Origin: Deltaproteobacteria bacterium
Lineage (GTDB): Bacteria > Desulfobacterota > Desulfuromonadia > Geobacterales > Geobacteraceae
Assembly: GCA_009668975.1 (NCBI GenBank)
Contig: SBEG01000019.1
Coordinates: 1-64,000, forward strand
DNA: 64,000 nucleotides
Reading direction: 5' to 3'
Shown: in pieces, positions 35,645 to 43,593 of the stretch
How the letters are laid out: each line of letters begins with the position of its first letter
Position numbering within the stretch: the first letter of the stretch is position 1
Made by a program: the position numbers and the translations under genes
The notes under the pieces: model-generated
The model's input: only the letters and a program-made list of their open reading frames with translations
Database searches by the model: none
What the model was told of the DNA's origin: nothing

Positions 35645-35995
35645 TCAGGGACTTTTCGTTAACGCTCCCGATTCTTTGCCATCCTGCTCGCCTCCCGGCA
35701 GTGAATCAGTTGAACTTTCATCAATTTTCCTAATGCTTTGATCCTGCAGAACTACTTTGTCTCCTACGACAAGAGTGCCGTCATCCTTGCGGGGGATACT
35801 GATTTCCGCACCCTCGCGGTTTGTCGGTTTCAGCGTCAACGACTCCTGTTCGATCTTGGTGACGATCGCTTCGATACCACGCAAATTCTCCGGCAATACT
35901 TGGCTAGTCACCATTTCAGATGACCATGCTTTTGTCAACAACACCAGGGAAAACATCAGAATGATGAATGTTCCCAAACTTCCAAAAATTCTCAT
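35645..35995 (-). CDS. Small exported hypothetical protein
   Basis: 116 aa. Signal peptide about residues 1-26 (FIILMFSLVLLTKAWS). The mature part contains a predicted small beta domain (GIEAIVTKIEQESLTLKPTN, VVGDKVVLQDQSIRKI), resembling small periplasmic OB-like proteins that read as xxVxKIEGxxLTLK...GxxVxV. The tail is acidic and Ser/Gly-rich. A CAGGAGG site precedes the ATG. Function unknown. Confidence 0.65.
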   Translation of the reverse strand: MRIFGSLGTFIILMFSLVLLTKAWSSEMVTSQVLPENLRGIEAIVTKIEQESLTLKPTNREGAEISIPRKDDGTLVVGDKVVLQDQSIRKIDESSTDSLPGGEQDGKESGALTKSP

Positions 35996-36344
35996 ACGCT
36001 ACCTCCTGGGTTTCCCCTCTCCGTTCACAAGCCTCCGGACAGCTTTCTCGAAAAAGGGTGTTTTGAAGACCGGCTTCAGGGTCTCCAGTAAAACCCGGAT
36101 TGGAATCCGCTGCAATCCGTCATACGTCCATTTATTTTGCAGCAGAAAGAATTACTCTTTCCGGCGAGCAGTGCGCCAACCAAAAGGGGTAACCCGGAGA
36201 GGTGACACACTTTTCCAGCACCCAGGCACGAAACCTCAACAGTTCGCATCATATTTCAAGGGACTTCCTTAGGGATTTCGAGGTTTTCAGGACTCGCGAA
36301 GATTACGTGCCGGAGAATGCATCACAGGTGAGAAGTGGCTGTAC
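35996..36344. other. Intergenic region without recognised features
   Basis: 349 bp between two minus-strand genes. No gene or clear motif was supported apart from the ribosome binding site of the downstream exported protein. Confidence 0.4.
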
Positions 36345-36950
36345 CTACGGGGCTTCAACCACCATGAGTTTCAGTGCCAAAGGTACAAGTTGGGAGCGCC
36401 GCGAAACATTGACCTTGCGGAAGATTCGGCTGATGTGGGTTTTCACCGTCTGTTCGCTGATACAAAGTTTGTCCGCGATCTCCCGATTCATAAGCCCCTG
36501 AGAAATCAGTATGACGATTTCCCGCTCCTTCTTGGACAAACTGAGGTCCTGGCCAGTTGATCGCATGGATTCGGCATGCTGGATCAGTGCCTTGACTTTA
36601 CGGTTATCGAGCCAGACCTGACCATCATTGATAGCTTGAACCGCTTTTTTGAAGTGGGAGAGATCGGAGTGTGTCGAGAGGACCCCATCTATCTTATGGG
36701 TCAGGAGCAGAGAGGTGATTTCGTCCTCGCCAAGACCATAGTCGAGCAGAATTACTTTTACGGCAGGTTCCGCCAAAGGCATCCCCTTTCGCAGTGAATG
36801 ACAATCCGCGATGATAAAATCCGGGCAGAATGTCTTTCTCTGCGAGAAATCCGCAATGGTACGCAACTGATAATCTTCCTGCTCACGTCCCAGGGCTTCC
36901 TTAAGTGCCTCGCCCAAAAGGGAGCTGCCCAGATTGATCAGAATATTCAC
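36345..36950 (-). CDS. LuxR-family transcriptional regulator with atypical receiver-like N-terminus
   Basis: 201 aa. The C-terminal 65 residues form a classic LuxR/NarL helix-turn-helix (LSKKEREIVILISQGLMNREIADKLCISEQTVKTHISRIFRKVNV). The N-terminal 120 residues look receiver-like (FIIADCHSL with a possible Asp; VILLDYG), but the acidic pair normally following the first strand is missing, so phosphorylation is doubtful. No adjacent histidine kinase. Targets unknown; the closest genes are the small exported protein and draG. Confidence 0.82.
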   Translation of the reverse strand: MNILINLGSSLLGEALKEALGREQEDYQLRTIADFSQRKTFCPDFIIADCHSLRKGMPLAEPAVKVILLDYGLGEDEITSLLLTHKIDGVLSTHSDLSHFKKAVQAINDGQVWLDNRKVKALIQHAESMRSTGQDLSLSKKEREIVILISQGLMNREIADKLCISEQTVKTHISRIFRKVNVSRRSQLVPLALKLMVVEAP

Positions 36951-37155
36951 GATGATTCCTTCCTTTGTCAGTAAAAGTCCCTAACAAACCCTGAATGTTT
37001 AATGCGCCGGACGTACCGGCAGATAGTAGCAGAAGTAATATTAAAAGTACATAATGTTTCCTGTCAAGGAAAGAAACAACCGTAGACTGCAAAAATTAAA
37101 ATGGGATTCAGAATGGCGCAGGTGCCGTATTCTTCAGCCACCGCGGCAGCTTTGT

Positions 37156-38094
37156 TCAGGAGAGATCCGAAGCAGAAAAGGGTGCAGCCTGCCCGGAAAA
37201 CAGGTAGGGTGATAGCTCCAACATCCGCTCGGCAAGTGTGGAAATTTCTTCGAGGAGGTTTTTGTCGATTTTTTTCAACCAGCGCTTCGGTATGCCTTCC
37301 ATACCATAGTAAGCCCCCGCAAGCATGCCAGCAATGGCCCCGGTGGTATCCGCATCACCACCCTGGTTTACCGTCTCCACCAGGCAAGACTCGAAATCCC
37401 TGGTTTTGAAAAAATGGTGAAATACGGTCTGCATGGTATCAACCACATAAGCGGTAGCAAGGCCATGGTAGGGTTCAAAGCGGAAGTTTTCATGATTCGT
37501 CAGGAGCTCTTCAAGTTCCCGGCGCAAGCGTGATTTTGAATAGCCCAGCAGGGCAAGATGGACCAGCCTGCCAAGGGCGATACAGGCCGCATCGGACAAA
37601 GGGTGGTTGTGTGTCAGGTGAGCCTGTTGCAGGGCATAGTCTTCCAGCAGATTTTCACTGCCGAAGGTACACAGGGCAACCGGTAGCATCCGCATGCACG
37701 CGCCGTTGCCGGCGTCCCACTGATTATACGGAGACTCCAGAACCCCTTTGAGCATATAGTTTCGGATCCCCCGGCGGCAGGTATCTCCCACATCGATCGG
37801 CTTGGTGCGAAGCCAGGCGGCAAAAGCTTCCGCAATTCCCGGCAGCGACCAGCCACCTTTCAGGTCAATGGCGCGGGCGATGCAGAGGGACATTTCCGTG
37901 TCATCGGTAATCTGCCCCGGTTTCAGGCGGAGCCAGCCGCCCCCGATAATCTCCCGCACCGTGCCATGCTTGGAACGGATCTCACCGGGAGTCATGAATT
38001 CAAGGCCAGCGCCGAGGGCGTCCCCCACCGCAACACCAAGAAATGCGGCCCGTGCCCTGGTGCGTATATCTTCAGCTGTTCCCGTAATAGTCAT
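37156..38094 (-). CDS. draG: ADP-ribosylglycohydrolase (DraG-like)
   Basis: 312 aa. Family hydrolase that removes ADP-ribose from protein Arg; DraG reactivates nitrogenase iron protein. The metal-binding Asp/Thr sets are visible: AFLGVAVGDALGAGLEFMTP, GQITDDTEMSLCIARAI and NQGGDADTTGAIAGMLAGAY. ATG 38094 is preferred (AGGA upstream); the frame stays open 31 codons further with no site. It is divergent from nifB, supporting a nitrogen-fixation role, yet no draT is present in the window. General ADP-ribosylhydrolase function is the alternative. Confidence 0.85.
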   Translation of the reverse strand: MTITGTAEDIRTRARAAFLGVAVGDALGAGLEFMTPGEIRSKHGTVREIIGGGWLRLKPGQITDDTEMSLCIARAIDLKGGWSLPGIAEAFAAWLRTKPIDVGDTCRRGIRNYMLKGVLESPYNQWDAGNGACMRMLPVALCTFGSENLLEDYALQQAHLTHNHPLSDAACIALGRLVHLALLGYSKSRLRRELEELLTNHENFRFEPYHGLATAYVVDTMQTVFHHFFKTRDFESCLVETVNQGGDADTTGAIAGMLAGAYYGMEGIPKRWLKKIDKNLLEEISTLAERMLELSPYLFSGQAAPFSASDLS

Positions 38095-38316
38095 GATGAG
38101 AGTCCTGCAATAAACACACCGCAACCATGAACAAAGGTAACTGTTCGAAGTAGCAGGCAAAACCGTTCCGAACCCGGACAAGCTCAATCGTTCCTCGGCT
38201 TTTTTGCCTACTATTTCAGCATCACCTCGTACATTTTAAGCGTCGACTCTGGCACAAAGAATCTCCGTCCAATGGCAAACATCAATAAAATCAACAAGAA
38301 GCCATAATTACATTTC

Positions 38317-38332
38317 TGGCACGATTTCTGCC
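38317..38332 (+). promoter_or_regulatory. Sigma-54 promoter for nifB
   Basis: TGGCACG (38317-38323), four bases, CTGC (38328-38331): a close match to TGGCACG-N4-TTGC, with GG and GC dinucleotides spaced as required. It lies 116 bp upstream of the nifB ATG, consistent with NtrC/NifA-type control. Confidence 0.75.
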
Positions 38333-38342
38333 TTACACCAGT

Positions 38343-38364
38343 AACAGTGCAAGAAAGCATTGTT
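38343..38364 (+). promoter_or_regulatory. Leader hairpin upstream of the nifB terminator
   Basis: Eight-base-pair stem AACAGTGC/GCATTGTT (one G-U) with six-base loop AAGAAA, 14 nt before the terminator stem. Two consecutive hairpins with hexanucleotide loops, the second being a terminator, is the layout of ANTAR-type antitermination targets. The published A1/G4 loop consensus is only partly met (A1 yes, G4 no). Confidence 0.5.
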
Positions 38365-38377
38365 CCACCGGCAACGA

Positions 38378-38409
38378 AGCCTGGCGAAATTCAATTCGCC
38401 AGGCTTTTT
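38378..38409 (+). terminator. Intrinsic terminator (attenuator) in the nifB leader
   Basis: Perfect 11-bp stem 38378-38388 / 38395-38405, six-base loop ATTCAA, then TTTTT. It lies between the sigma-54 promoter and the nifB start, so read-through must be regulated. Geobacter nitrogen-fixation genes are reported to be controlled by antitermination through the ANTAR-domain protein GnfR. Confidence 0.82.
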
Positions 38410-38447
38410 CAGTTTCAGCCCTCAAGCGGTTCAGAAAGGAGACTCCC

Positions 38448-39317
38448 ATGGCAACAAGCTGCGATAAGAAGAAAAATATTCAGGGACATCCCTGTTTCGG
38501 CGGCAACCACAAAAACAACGGCAGAATGCATCTGGCGGTGGCTCCCCGCTGTAACATCAAATGTGGCTACTGCTCGAGGAAGCACGATTGTGCCAACGAA
38601 TCCCGCCCAGGCGTAACCAGCAAGATCCTGACCCCGGAGGAGGCCATTGTCAAAGTCCGGGAGGTCATGGCCAGCGAGATTCTCGGTCCGATCATCAAGG
38701 TTATCGGCATAGCCGGCCCCGGAGATCCTTTGGCAAACGAAGAAACTTTCAGGACCTTCGAACTCCTCGACCAGGAGTTCCCCCAGCTCATCAAGTGCAT
38801 GAGCACCAACGGCCTGCTCCTGCCGGAAAAAATCGAACGGCTCGAAGCCCTGAATCTTTGCAGTATTACCGTTACCCTGAATGCACTTGATCCGGAAGTG
38901 GCGGGGAAAATCTATTCCCGCATTGCCTATCAGGGTAAAACCTACACTGGCCGCGAAGCAGGTGAAATTCTTATCGCCAACCAGCTCAAAGGTATCGAAC
39001 TGGCCGCCCGCTTTGGCATGACCGTCAAGGTAAACACGGTCCTCATCCCGGGAATCAATGACGAGCAGATTCCGCTGATCGCCAGAAAAATAAAGGAACT
39101 GGGGGCAACGGTCATGAATATCATGCCCCTCATCCCTCAAGCTGATTTCGCCGATGTCGCCCCTCCCAGTCACGAAAGACTGGAGGAAATCCGTCTTGCC
39201 AATGAGCAGATCATCGGACAATTCAAGCATTGCCGCCAGTGCCGGGCCGATGCCGTCGGGCTCATCGGGCAGGACGTGAAGTTCGCCGAATCGGGATGTA
39301 ATCCTGATGCAGCCTGA
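38448..39317 (+). CDS. nifB: NifB, nitrogenase FeMo-cofactor radical SAM enzyme
   Basis: 289 aa. Makes NifB-co, the Fe-S-C precursor of the nitrogenase cofactor, using SAM. PCFGGNHKNNGRMHLAVAPR is the NifB start, followed by the radical SAM motif CNIKCGYCSRKHDC (Cx3Cx2C). Also visible are VIGIAGPGDPLANEETF, TVTLNALDPEV, IPGINDEQIP and the C-terminal CRQCRADAVG pair. It lacks the NifX-like C-terminal domain found in some NifB proteins. An AAAGGAGA site precedes ATG 38448. Expression is predicted to need sigma-54 and antitermination, as described for the leader. Confidence 0.95.
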   Translation: MATSCDKKKNIQGHPCFGGNHKNNGRMHLAVAPRCNIKCGYCSRKHDCANESRPGVTSKILTPEEAIVKVREVMASEILGPIIKVIGIAGPGDPLANEETFRTFELLDQEFPQLIKCMSTNGLLLPEKIERLEALNLCSITVTLNALDPEVAGKIYSRIAYQGKTYTGREAGEILIANQLKGIELAARFGMTVKVNTVLIPGINDEQIPLIARKIKELGATVMNIMPLIPQADFADVAPPSHERLEEIRLANEQIIGQFKHCRQCRADAVGLIGQDVKFAESGCNPDAA

Positions 39318-39335
39318 CGCCGACGGCATACCTTT

Positions 39336-40178
39336 GTGCAGCCGGATAGCAACGAGTGCGTACGTTCAAAAAGGAAGGTGACGGAATTGTTCTGTAACGA
39401 GGATATCAGCGAGTTCCTCTCGCTCGCGGCTGAGGAAGGTTGGATCAGCGATGCCTGGGAATTGGAGTTTCTGCGGACAGCCTTTCCCTCCGGCTGCCTG
39501 GTCTGCCGGAACAAGGGAATCCCCGTGGCCTTTCTCACCTCGATAAAGTACGAAAAGAGCGGCTGGATCGGCAATCTGCTGGTGCGAAAGGAATGGCGGG
39601 GGCAGGGTCTCGGATCGGCTCTATTTGAAAGAGCGCTGGATCTGCTTGAGCAAGCCGGCACGAGAACCATCTGGCTCACCGCTTCAGAATCCGGCCGGCC
39701 GATTTATGAGCGTCATGGTTTTCTAGCCATCGACACGGTACATCGTTGGCTGGCCAAGGGACAAATCCTTGCCGGAGCACCTGACAGCGATTACCGCGGG
39801 ATGCTCGCCCTGGATGAAACCGGTTGGGGAGACCGCAGGGAGGAGTTGCTCCGTGCGACGATCAACCACGGCAGCTCCACTCTTCTGCCGGGTGGCTTTC
39901 TGATCCGGCAGAGGTGGGGAAATGCCATCCAGATCGGACCGTGGAGCAGCAGCAACCCGAGAGTCGCACAGCAGCTCCTGACGAACACCATTACGCCAAC
40001 TGTTGACGGTCCGCGGATATTCCTCGACGTTCCCGAGGGAAACTGCGAGGCAACGAAGCTGATGTACGGAACAGGCTTCAGCCGGCAATCGTCCACCACA
40101 CTCATGTACCGGGGAGAAAAACCGGCCTACTCTCCGGAAAGGATTTATGCCCTTGCCAGCATGGGCAGCATGGGCTAG
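39336..40178 (+). CDS. Two-domain GNAT acetyltransferase
   Basis: 280 aa from GTG 39336; in-frame GTG 39378 or TTG 39387 (AAGGAAGGTG just upstream) could be the true start. Residues 20-140 are a GNAT domain with the acetyl-CoA loop VRKEWRGQGLGSALFERAL and ESGRPIYERHGF. Residues 150-270 resemble the Acetyltransf_18 C-terminal domain (RIFLDVPEGNCEATKLMYGT followed by GFSRQSSTTLMYRG). Substrate unknown. It begins 18 bp after nifB and may share its transcript. Its TAG stop lies inside a repeat element. Confidence 0.82.
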   Translation: MQPDSNECVRSKRKVTELFCNEDISEFLSLAAEEGWISDAWELEFLRTAFPSGCLVCRNKGIPVAFLTSIKYEKSGWIGNLLVRKEWRGQGLGSALFERALDLLEQAGTRTIWLTASESGRPIYERHGFLAIDTVHRWLAKGQILAGAPDSDYRGMLALDETGWGDRREELLRATINHGSSTLLPGGFLIRQRWGNAIQIGPWSSSNPRVAQQLLTNTITPTVDGPRIFLDVPEGNCEATKLMYGTGFSRQSSTTLMYRGEKPAYSPERIYALASMGSMG

Positions 40179-40214
40179 GAGCCTGTCGGGCTTAGGAAAT
40201 CGAAGCGAAAATTC
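40175..40214. repeat. Half copy of the 33.6-kb MITE-like palindrome
   Basis: 40 bp nearly identical to the reverse complement of 33749-33788. It fits between the TAG stop of the GNAT gene (40176-40178) and the stop of tex on the other strand (40217-40219). Confidence 0.65.
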
Positions 40215-40216
40215 AA

Positions 40217-42499
40217 CTACTTCTTTTTCACCCGAAATCCCGCACCCTCCAGGCCCTTGAGATCCAGCCCACCTGAAGTGGCCTGCACAACGGTTTTTTC
40301 ACTCTTCTCCCGCCGCGGACGCTGAACGCCCGGTCCTTCGGCTTCGCGAATGGAAAGGGAAATTCTCTTGCGCTCGAGATCGACCGAAAGGACCTTTACT
40401 TTCACCACCTGTCCCACACTGACGGCATCGTTCGGGTCCTTGATGAAGCGATCCGCAAGGTGACTGACATGAACCAGGCCGTCCTGGTGCACCCCGACAT
40501 CCACGAAGGCACCGAATGCCGTGACATTCGTCACCACCCCCTGCAGCACCAGTCCTTCTTTCAGGTCGGAAATCTCCCGGATATCATCACGGAAAACCGT
40601 CGCCTCGAATTCCTTTCGCGGATCCCTCCCCGGCTTTTTCAGTTCGTCCAGGATGTCCCGCAAGGTGGGCAGACCGATCTGCCCGGATACATAGCGTGCC
40701 AGATCGATCCGTGACACCAGGGCAGGGGTGGAGACAAGCTCTTGCAGGGAAACACCCAGGTCAGAAGCCATGGATTCGACAACGGGGTAGCGCTCGGGAT
40801 GTACCGCCGTATTGTCCAAAGGGTTACGTCCCTCGCGGATACGGAGAAATCCGGCGGACTGCTCGAAGGCCTTTGCCCCGAAGCGGGGAACCTGGAGCAG
40901 TGCATTGCGTGACGGAAACGAGCCGTGCTCGTCGCGATGGCGCACGATCGACTTGGCAAGAGAGGCGCCGAGTCCGGAAACATAGGACAGGAGCGCCCAG
41001 GACGCGGTATTCAGATCAACACCCACGAAGTTGACGCACGACTCAACAACCGCATCGAGCGACTTTTTCAGCTGGGGCTGACTGACATCGTGCTGATATT
41101 GCCCGACGCCGATACTCTTGGGATCGATCTTGACCAACTCCGCCAAGGGATCCTGGAGTCGGCGGGCGATGGAGATGGCCCCTCGAATCGTAAGGTCGAG
41201 ATCGGGAAATTCCTCACGGGCAATGTCAGAGGCCGAATAAACGCTGGCACCGGCCTCGCTTACCAGGACCACGGGCAAGGACAGCTCCGCGGCGGCCAAG
41301 GCTGACCGGACAAACTGCTCCGTTTCCCTGCCGGCCGTGCCGTTGCCCACGGCAATCATCTCGATATCATTGCCGGTAACGATTTTGAGAAGATCGTGAC
41401 CTGCCGCCTCGGCTTTTCCCTTGCCGGAATGGGGATAGATGGTCAGGTGGTCGGCGAAGCGGCCGATCGCATCGACGGCCGCAACCTTACAGCCGGTGCG
41501 CAGGCCCGGGTCAACGCCGAGGACCCGCTTCCCCCCGACCGGAGGAGCCAGAAGCAGATTCCGCAGGTTATCGGCAAACACCTTGATTGCCGCCTCGTCG
41601 GCATGCTGCTTTGCCTCCAGACGCAATTCAACCTCGATGGAAGGGGCCAGCAATCGTTTATAGGCATCCTCCACGACCCGTGCAAGAAATTCCTGGCAAA
41701 CACTAGTGCCGCTAATGACCCGGGCTTTCAAACCGGCAAGAATTTCCTCTACCGGGGCCAGAATGGCAAGGAAAAGCACCTCCTCCTTTTCGCCCCGCCG
41801 CATGGCGAGCATCCGGTGGGACGGCACATCCTTCAGCACTTCCTGGTAATCGTAATACATCTCGAATTTGGTAACGGCATCCTTTTTGTCTGCCGCGACC
41901 CGCGCAGAAATTCGGCCCTGTTCCCAGGTAAGGCGGCGGACAAAGGCCCGGAGATCGGCATCTTCCGCAATCCGCTCGGCCAGTATATGACCGGCGCCGT
42001 CCAGTGCGGCCGTTGTGTCGGGAACCTCACGCGCCGCATCGACAAAGGGGAGTGCGGCCTCTTCCAGGGAAACAGCCGTCAATTCCTGTGCAAAAAGCAG
42101 ATCAGCCAGCGGCTCAAGGCCCCGCTCTCTGGCAATAGTTGCTTTTGTGCGACGCTTCGGCTTGAAGGGCAGATATAGATCCTCCAACTCGGTCTTCAGG
42201 CGTGTCACCTGAATACGCTGTGCCAGTTCCGCGGTCAGCTTTCCCTGCTCTTCAATTGATTTAAGAACCGTCCTTTTGCGTTCTTCAAGTTCGGTAAAGT
42301 AGGTATAACGTTCTTCGACAAAACGGATTGCCACTTCATCCAGCTCACCGGTCTGCTCTTTCCGATAGCGTGCGATAAAAGGCACCGTGGCCCCCTCCCG
42401 CAGCAGGGTTACGGTGTTTTCCACTTGCTGTCGCGTGAACCCGCACTCTTCGATCAGCCAGGGAAGAATCAGGTCAAATTTTGAATCGCTGTGAGACAT
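40217..42499 (-). CDS. tex: Tex family RNA-binding transcriptional accessory protein
   Basis: 760 aa, full length for the family. N-terminal helical region with VPFIARYRKEQTGELDEVAI and PFKPKRRTKATIARERGLEP; the YqgF-like RNase H fold with GVDPGLRTGCKVAAVD; two helix-hairpin-helix elements (SGLGASLAKSIVRHRDEHGS); and a C-terminal S1 domain (LKEGLVLQGVVTNVTAFGAF, VDVGVHQDGLVHVSHL). The tail is basic. A highly conserved nucleic-acid-binding protein linked to transcription and stress tolerance. It stands alone, convergent with the GNAT. Confidence 0.95.
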   Translation of the reverse strand: MSHSDSKFDLILPWLIEECGFTRQQVENTVTLLREGATVPFIARYRKEQTGELDEVAIRFVEERYTYFTELEERKRTVLKSIEEQGKLTAELAQRIQVTRLKTELEDLYLPFKPKRRTKATIARERGLEPLADLLFAQELTAVSLEEAALPFVDAAREVPDTTAALDGAGHILAERIAEDADLRAFVRRLTWEQGRISARVAADKKDAVTKFEMYYDYQEVLKDVPSHRMLAMRRGEKEEVLFLAILAPVEEILAGLKARVISGTSVCQEFLARVVEDAYKRLLAPSIEVELRLEAKQHADEAAIKVFADNLRNLLLAPPVGGKRVLGVDPGLRTGCKVAAVDAIGRFADHLTIYPHSGKGKAEAAGHDLLKIVTGNDIEMIAVGNGTAGRETEQFVRSALAAAELSLPVVLVSEAGASVYSASDIAREEFPDLDLTIRGAISIARRLQDPLAELVKIDPKSIGVGQYQHDVSQPQLKKSLDAVVESCVNFVGVDLNTASWALLSYVSGLGASLAKSIVRHRDEHGSFPSRNALLQVPRFGAKAFEQSAGFLRIREGRNPLDNTAVHPERYPVVESMASDLGVSLQELVSTPALVSRIDLARYVSGQIGLPTLRDILDELKKPGRDPRKEFEATVFRDDIREISDLKEGLVLQGVVTNVTAFGAFVDVGVHQDGLVHVSHLADRFIKDPNDAVSVGQVVKVKVLSVDLERKRISLSIREAEGPGVQRPRREKSEKTVVQATSGGLDLKGLEGAGFRVKKK

Positions 42500-42687
42500 G
42501 GGAATACCTTTCAGGAATAGTGGTTCGGCTATCTGCGCACCTGGAAGCAGGCGCTCGCCAGTGACGGCAACAGCAGCACTGTCAACCCAAGGGGAACGAA
42601 CAATAGCACACTCGGGTCAAGGTTTAAAGTGGTCGAGGGAGAATATTCATAAGCGGAAAGCAGAGGATTTCCAGACCGTACGCAAAA

Positions 42688-42718
42688 AAAAAGCTCCGGA
42701 GTTACCCGGAGCTTTTTT
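42688..42718. terminator. Bidirectional rho-independent terminator
   Basis: 12-bp stem AAAAAGCTCCGG (42688-42699) / CCGGAGCTTTTT (42706-42717), loop AGTTAC, flanked by A and T runs so it works in both directions. It ends the minus-strand cold shock gene. Confidence 0.85.
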
Positions 42719-42734
42719 CCGACGTGAAGTTGAA

Positions 42735-42935
42735 TCAGATTTTTGAAACGTTTGCAGCCTGAAGGCCTTTCGGGCCTTTGACAACATCAAACGTCACCCT
42801 ATCACCTTCGGAAAGAGATTTAAACCCTTCCCCGACGATGGCGGAAAAATGGCAGAATACGTCTTCGCCATTTTCCTGCTCAAGAAAACCAAAACCCTTG
42901 CTGTCATTAAACCACTTAACTGTTCCGTTTACCAT
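42735..42935 (-). CDS. Cold shock protein (CspA family)
   Basis: 66 aa. Single cold-shock domain, a nucleic-acid chaperone. [20 protein letters not shown] contains RNP1 (KGFGF); RNP2 is VFCHFSAI, with Cys in place of the common Val. The C-terminus [20 protein letters not shown] is typical. ATG 42935 gives the standard 66-residue protein; the frame is open 14 codons upstream. It is followed 17 bp later by a strong bidirectional terminator. Confidence 0.95.
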   Translation of the reverse strand: MVNGTVKWFNDSKGFGFLEQENGEDVFCHFSAIVGEGFKSLSEGDRVTFDVVKGPKGLQAANVSKI

Positions 42936-43593
42936 GTACGTACTTTCTCCCGATCCATCTTGTTTTTTTATCAACAACCATCCCGAATACTTTTTCGTTT
43001 TACCGTTTTAGGCATTCAATGTCAAGCAATTTAAGAGTCTCCCGTTCCCTCACGATACGAGGCGAAAATACTTCAATTATCTCGAGAAAAGTACAAATAT
43101 CTTCTCGGACGGCAGGGCACCAGCGCGTATCTGACAGTTGCCGCACTTTCAATCCGAAGAAGTCAGGTAACGACCGGTTGAGCGGCATGGCAGAATTTCT
43201 TCTGCATGCCCAGATATTCAATCACCCGTTTTTCTCAACAGCTCCTGTTGATAAACTGTTGAAAACCATGTTGATAAACCTGAAAAGTTCCATGAATTCT
43301 TGAGCTGACTTCAAATTGCCCAAATCATACTCAACACAATCATTCCTTAAATATCAGTATGTTATAAAAATATTCGTTAATTTCGGCAAGTTACGCGGGT
43401 TATTGTATTTGCTGTTATTGTCCGCAGAACGGTCAAACAGCTTATAAACAGGCGATATATTTCAGAAGATATAACACTACGCCTGCCAATACAATGCAGT
43501 GACCTCTTAAGCAGCCTGAACAGGCTCAGCACGCGCCCTTATCCATCAGAAAACCGAACACCGTCATTGCTTGACTGCATAAGACGTTACCTG
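42936..43593. other. Gene-free interval with DnaA-box-like cluster
   Basis: 658 bp between the csp gene (5' side) and the 3' end of the rhomboid gene. No credible ORF. Contains the csp promoter region and a cluster of DnaA-box-like 9-mers at 43232-43277; the part from 43320 to 43480 is AT-rich. Confidence 0.45.
43232..43277. promoter_or_regulatory. Cluster of DnaA-box-like sites
   Basis: TTCTCAACA (43232-43240, plus), TGTTGATAA (43246-43254), TGTTGAAAA (43257-43265) and TGTTGATAA (43269-43277). The last three are TTATCAACA/TTTTCAACA on the minus strand; two exactly match the relaxed DnaA box TTATCAACA, 23 bp apart. Confidence 0.4.

Noticed and set aside
38250..38266. Second sigma-54-like TGGCACAAAG site upstream of nifB
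   Set aside because: The GC dinucleotide at the -12 position is missing.
38415..39329. 304-codon minus-strand frame opposite nifB
   Set aside because: NifB on the plus strand has clear radical SAM motifs, a promoter and a ribosome binding site; the antisense frame has none.
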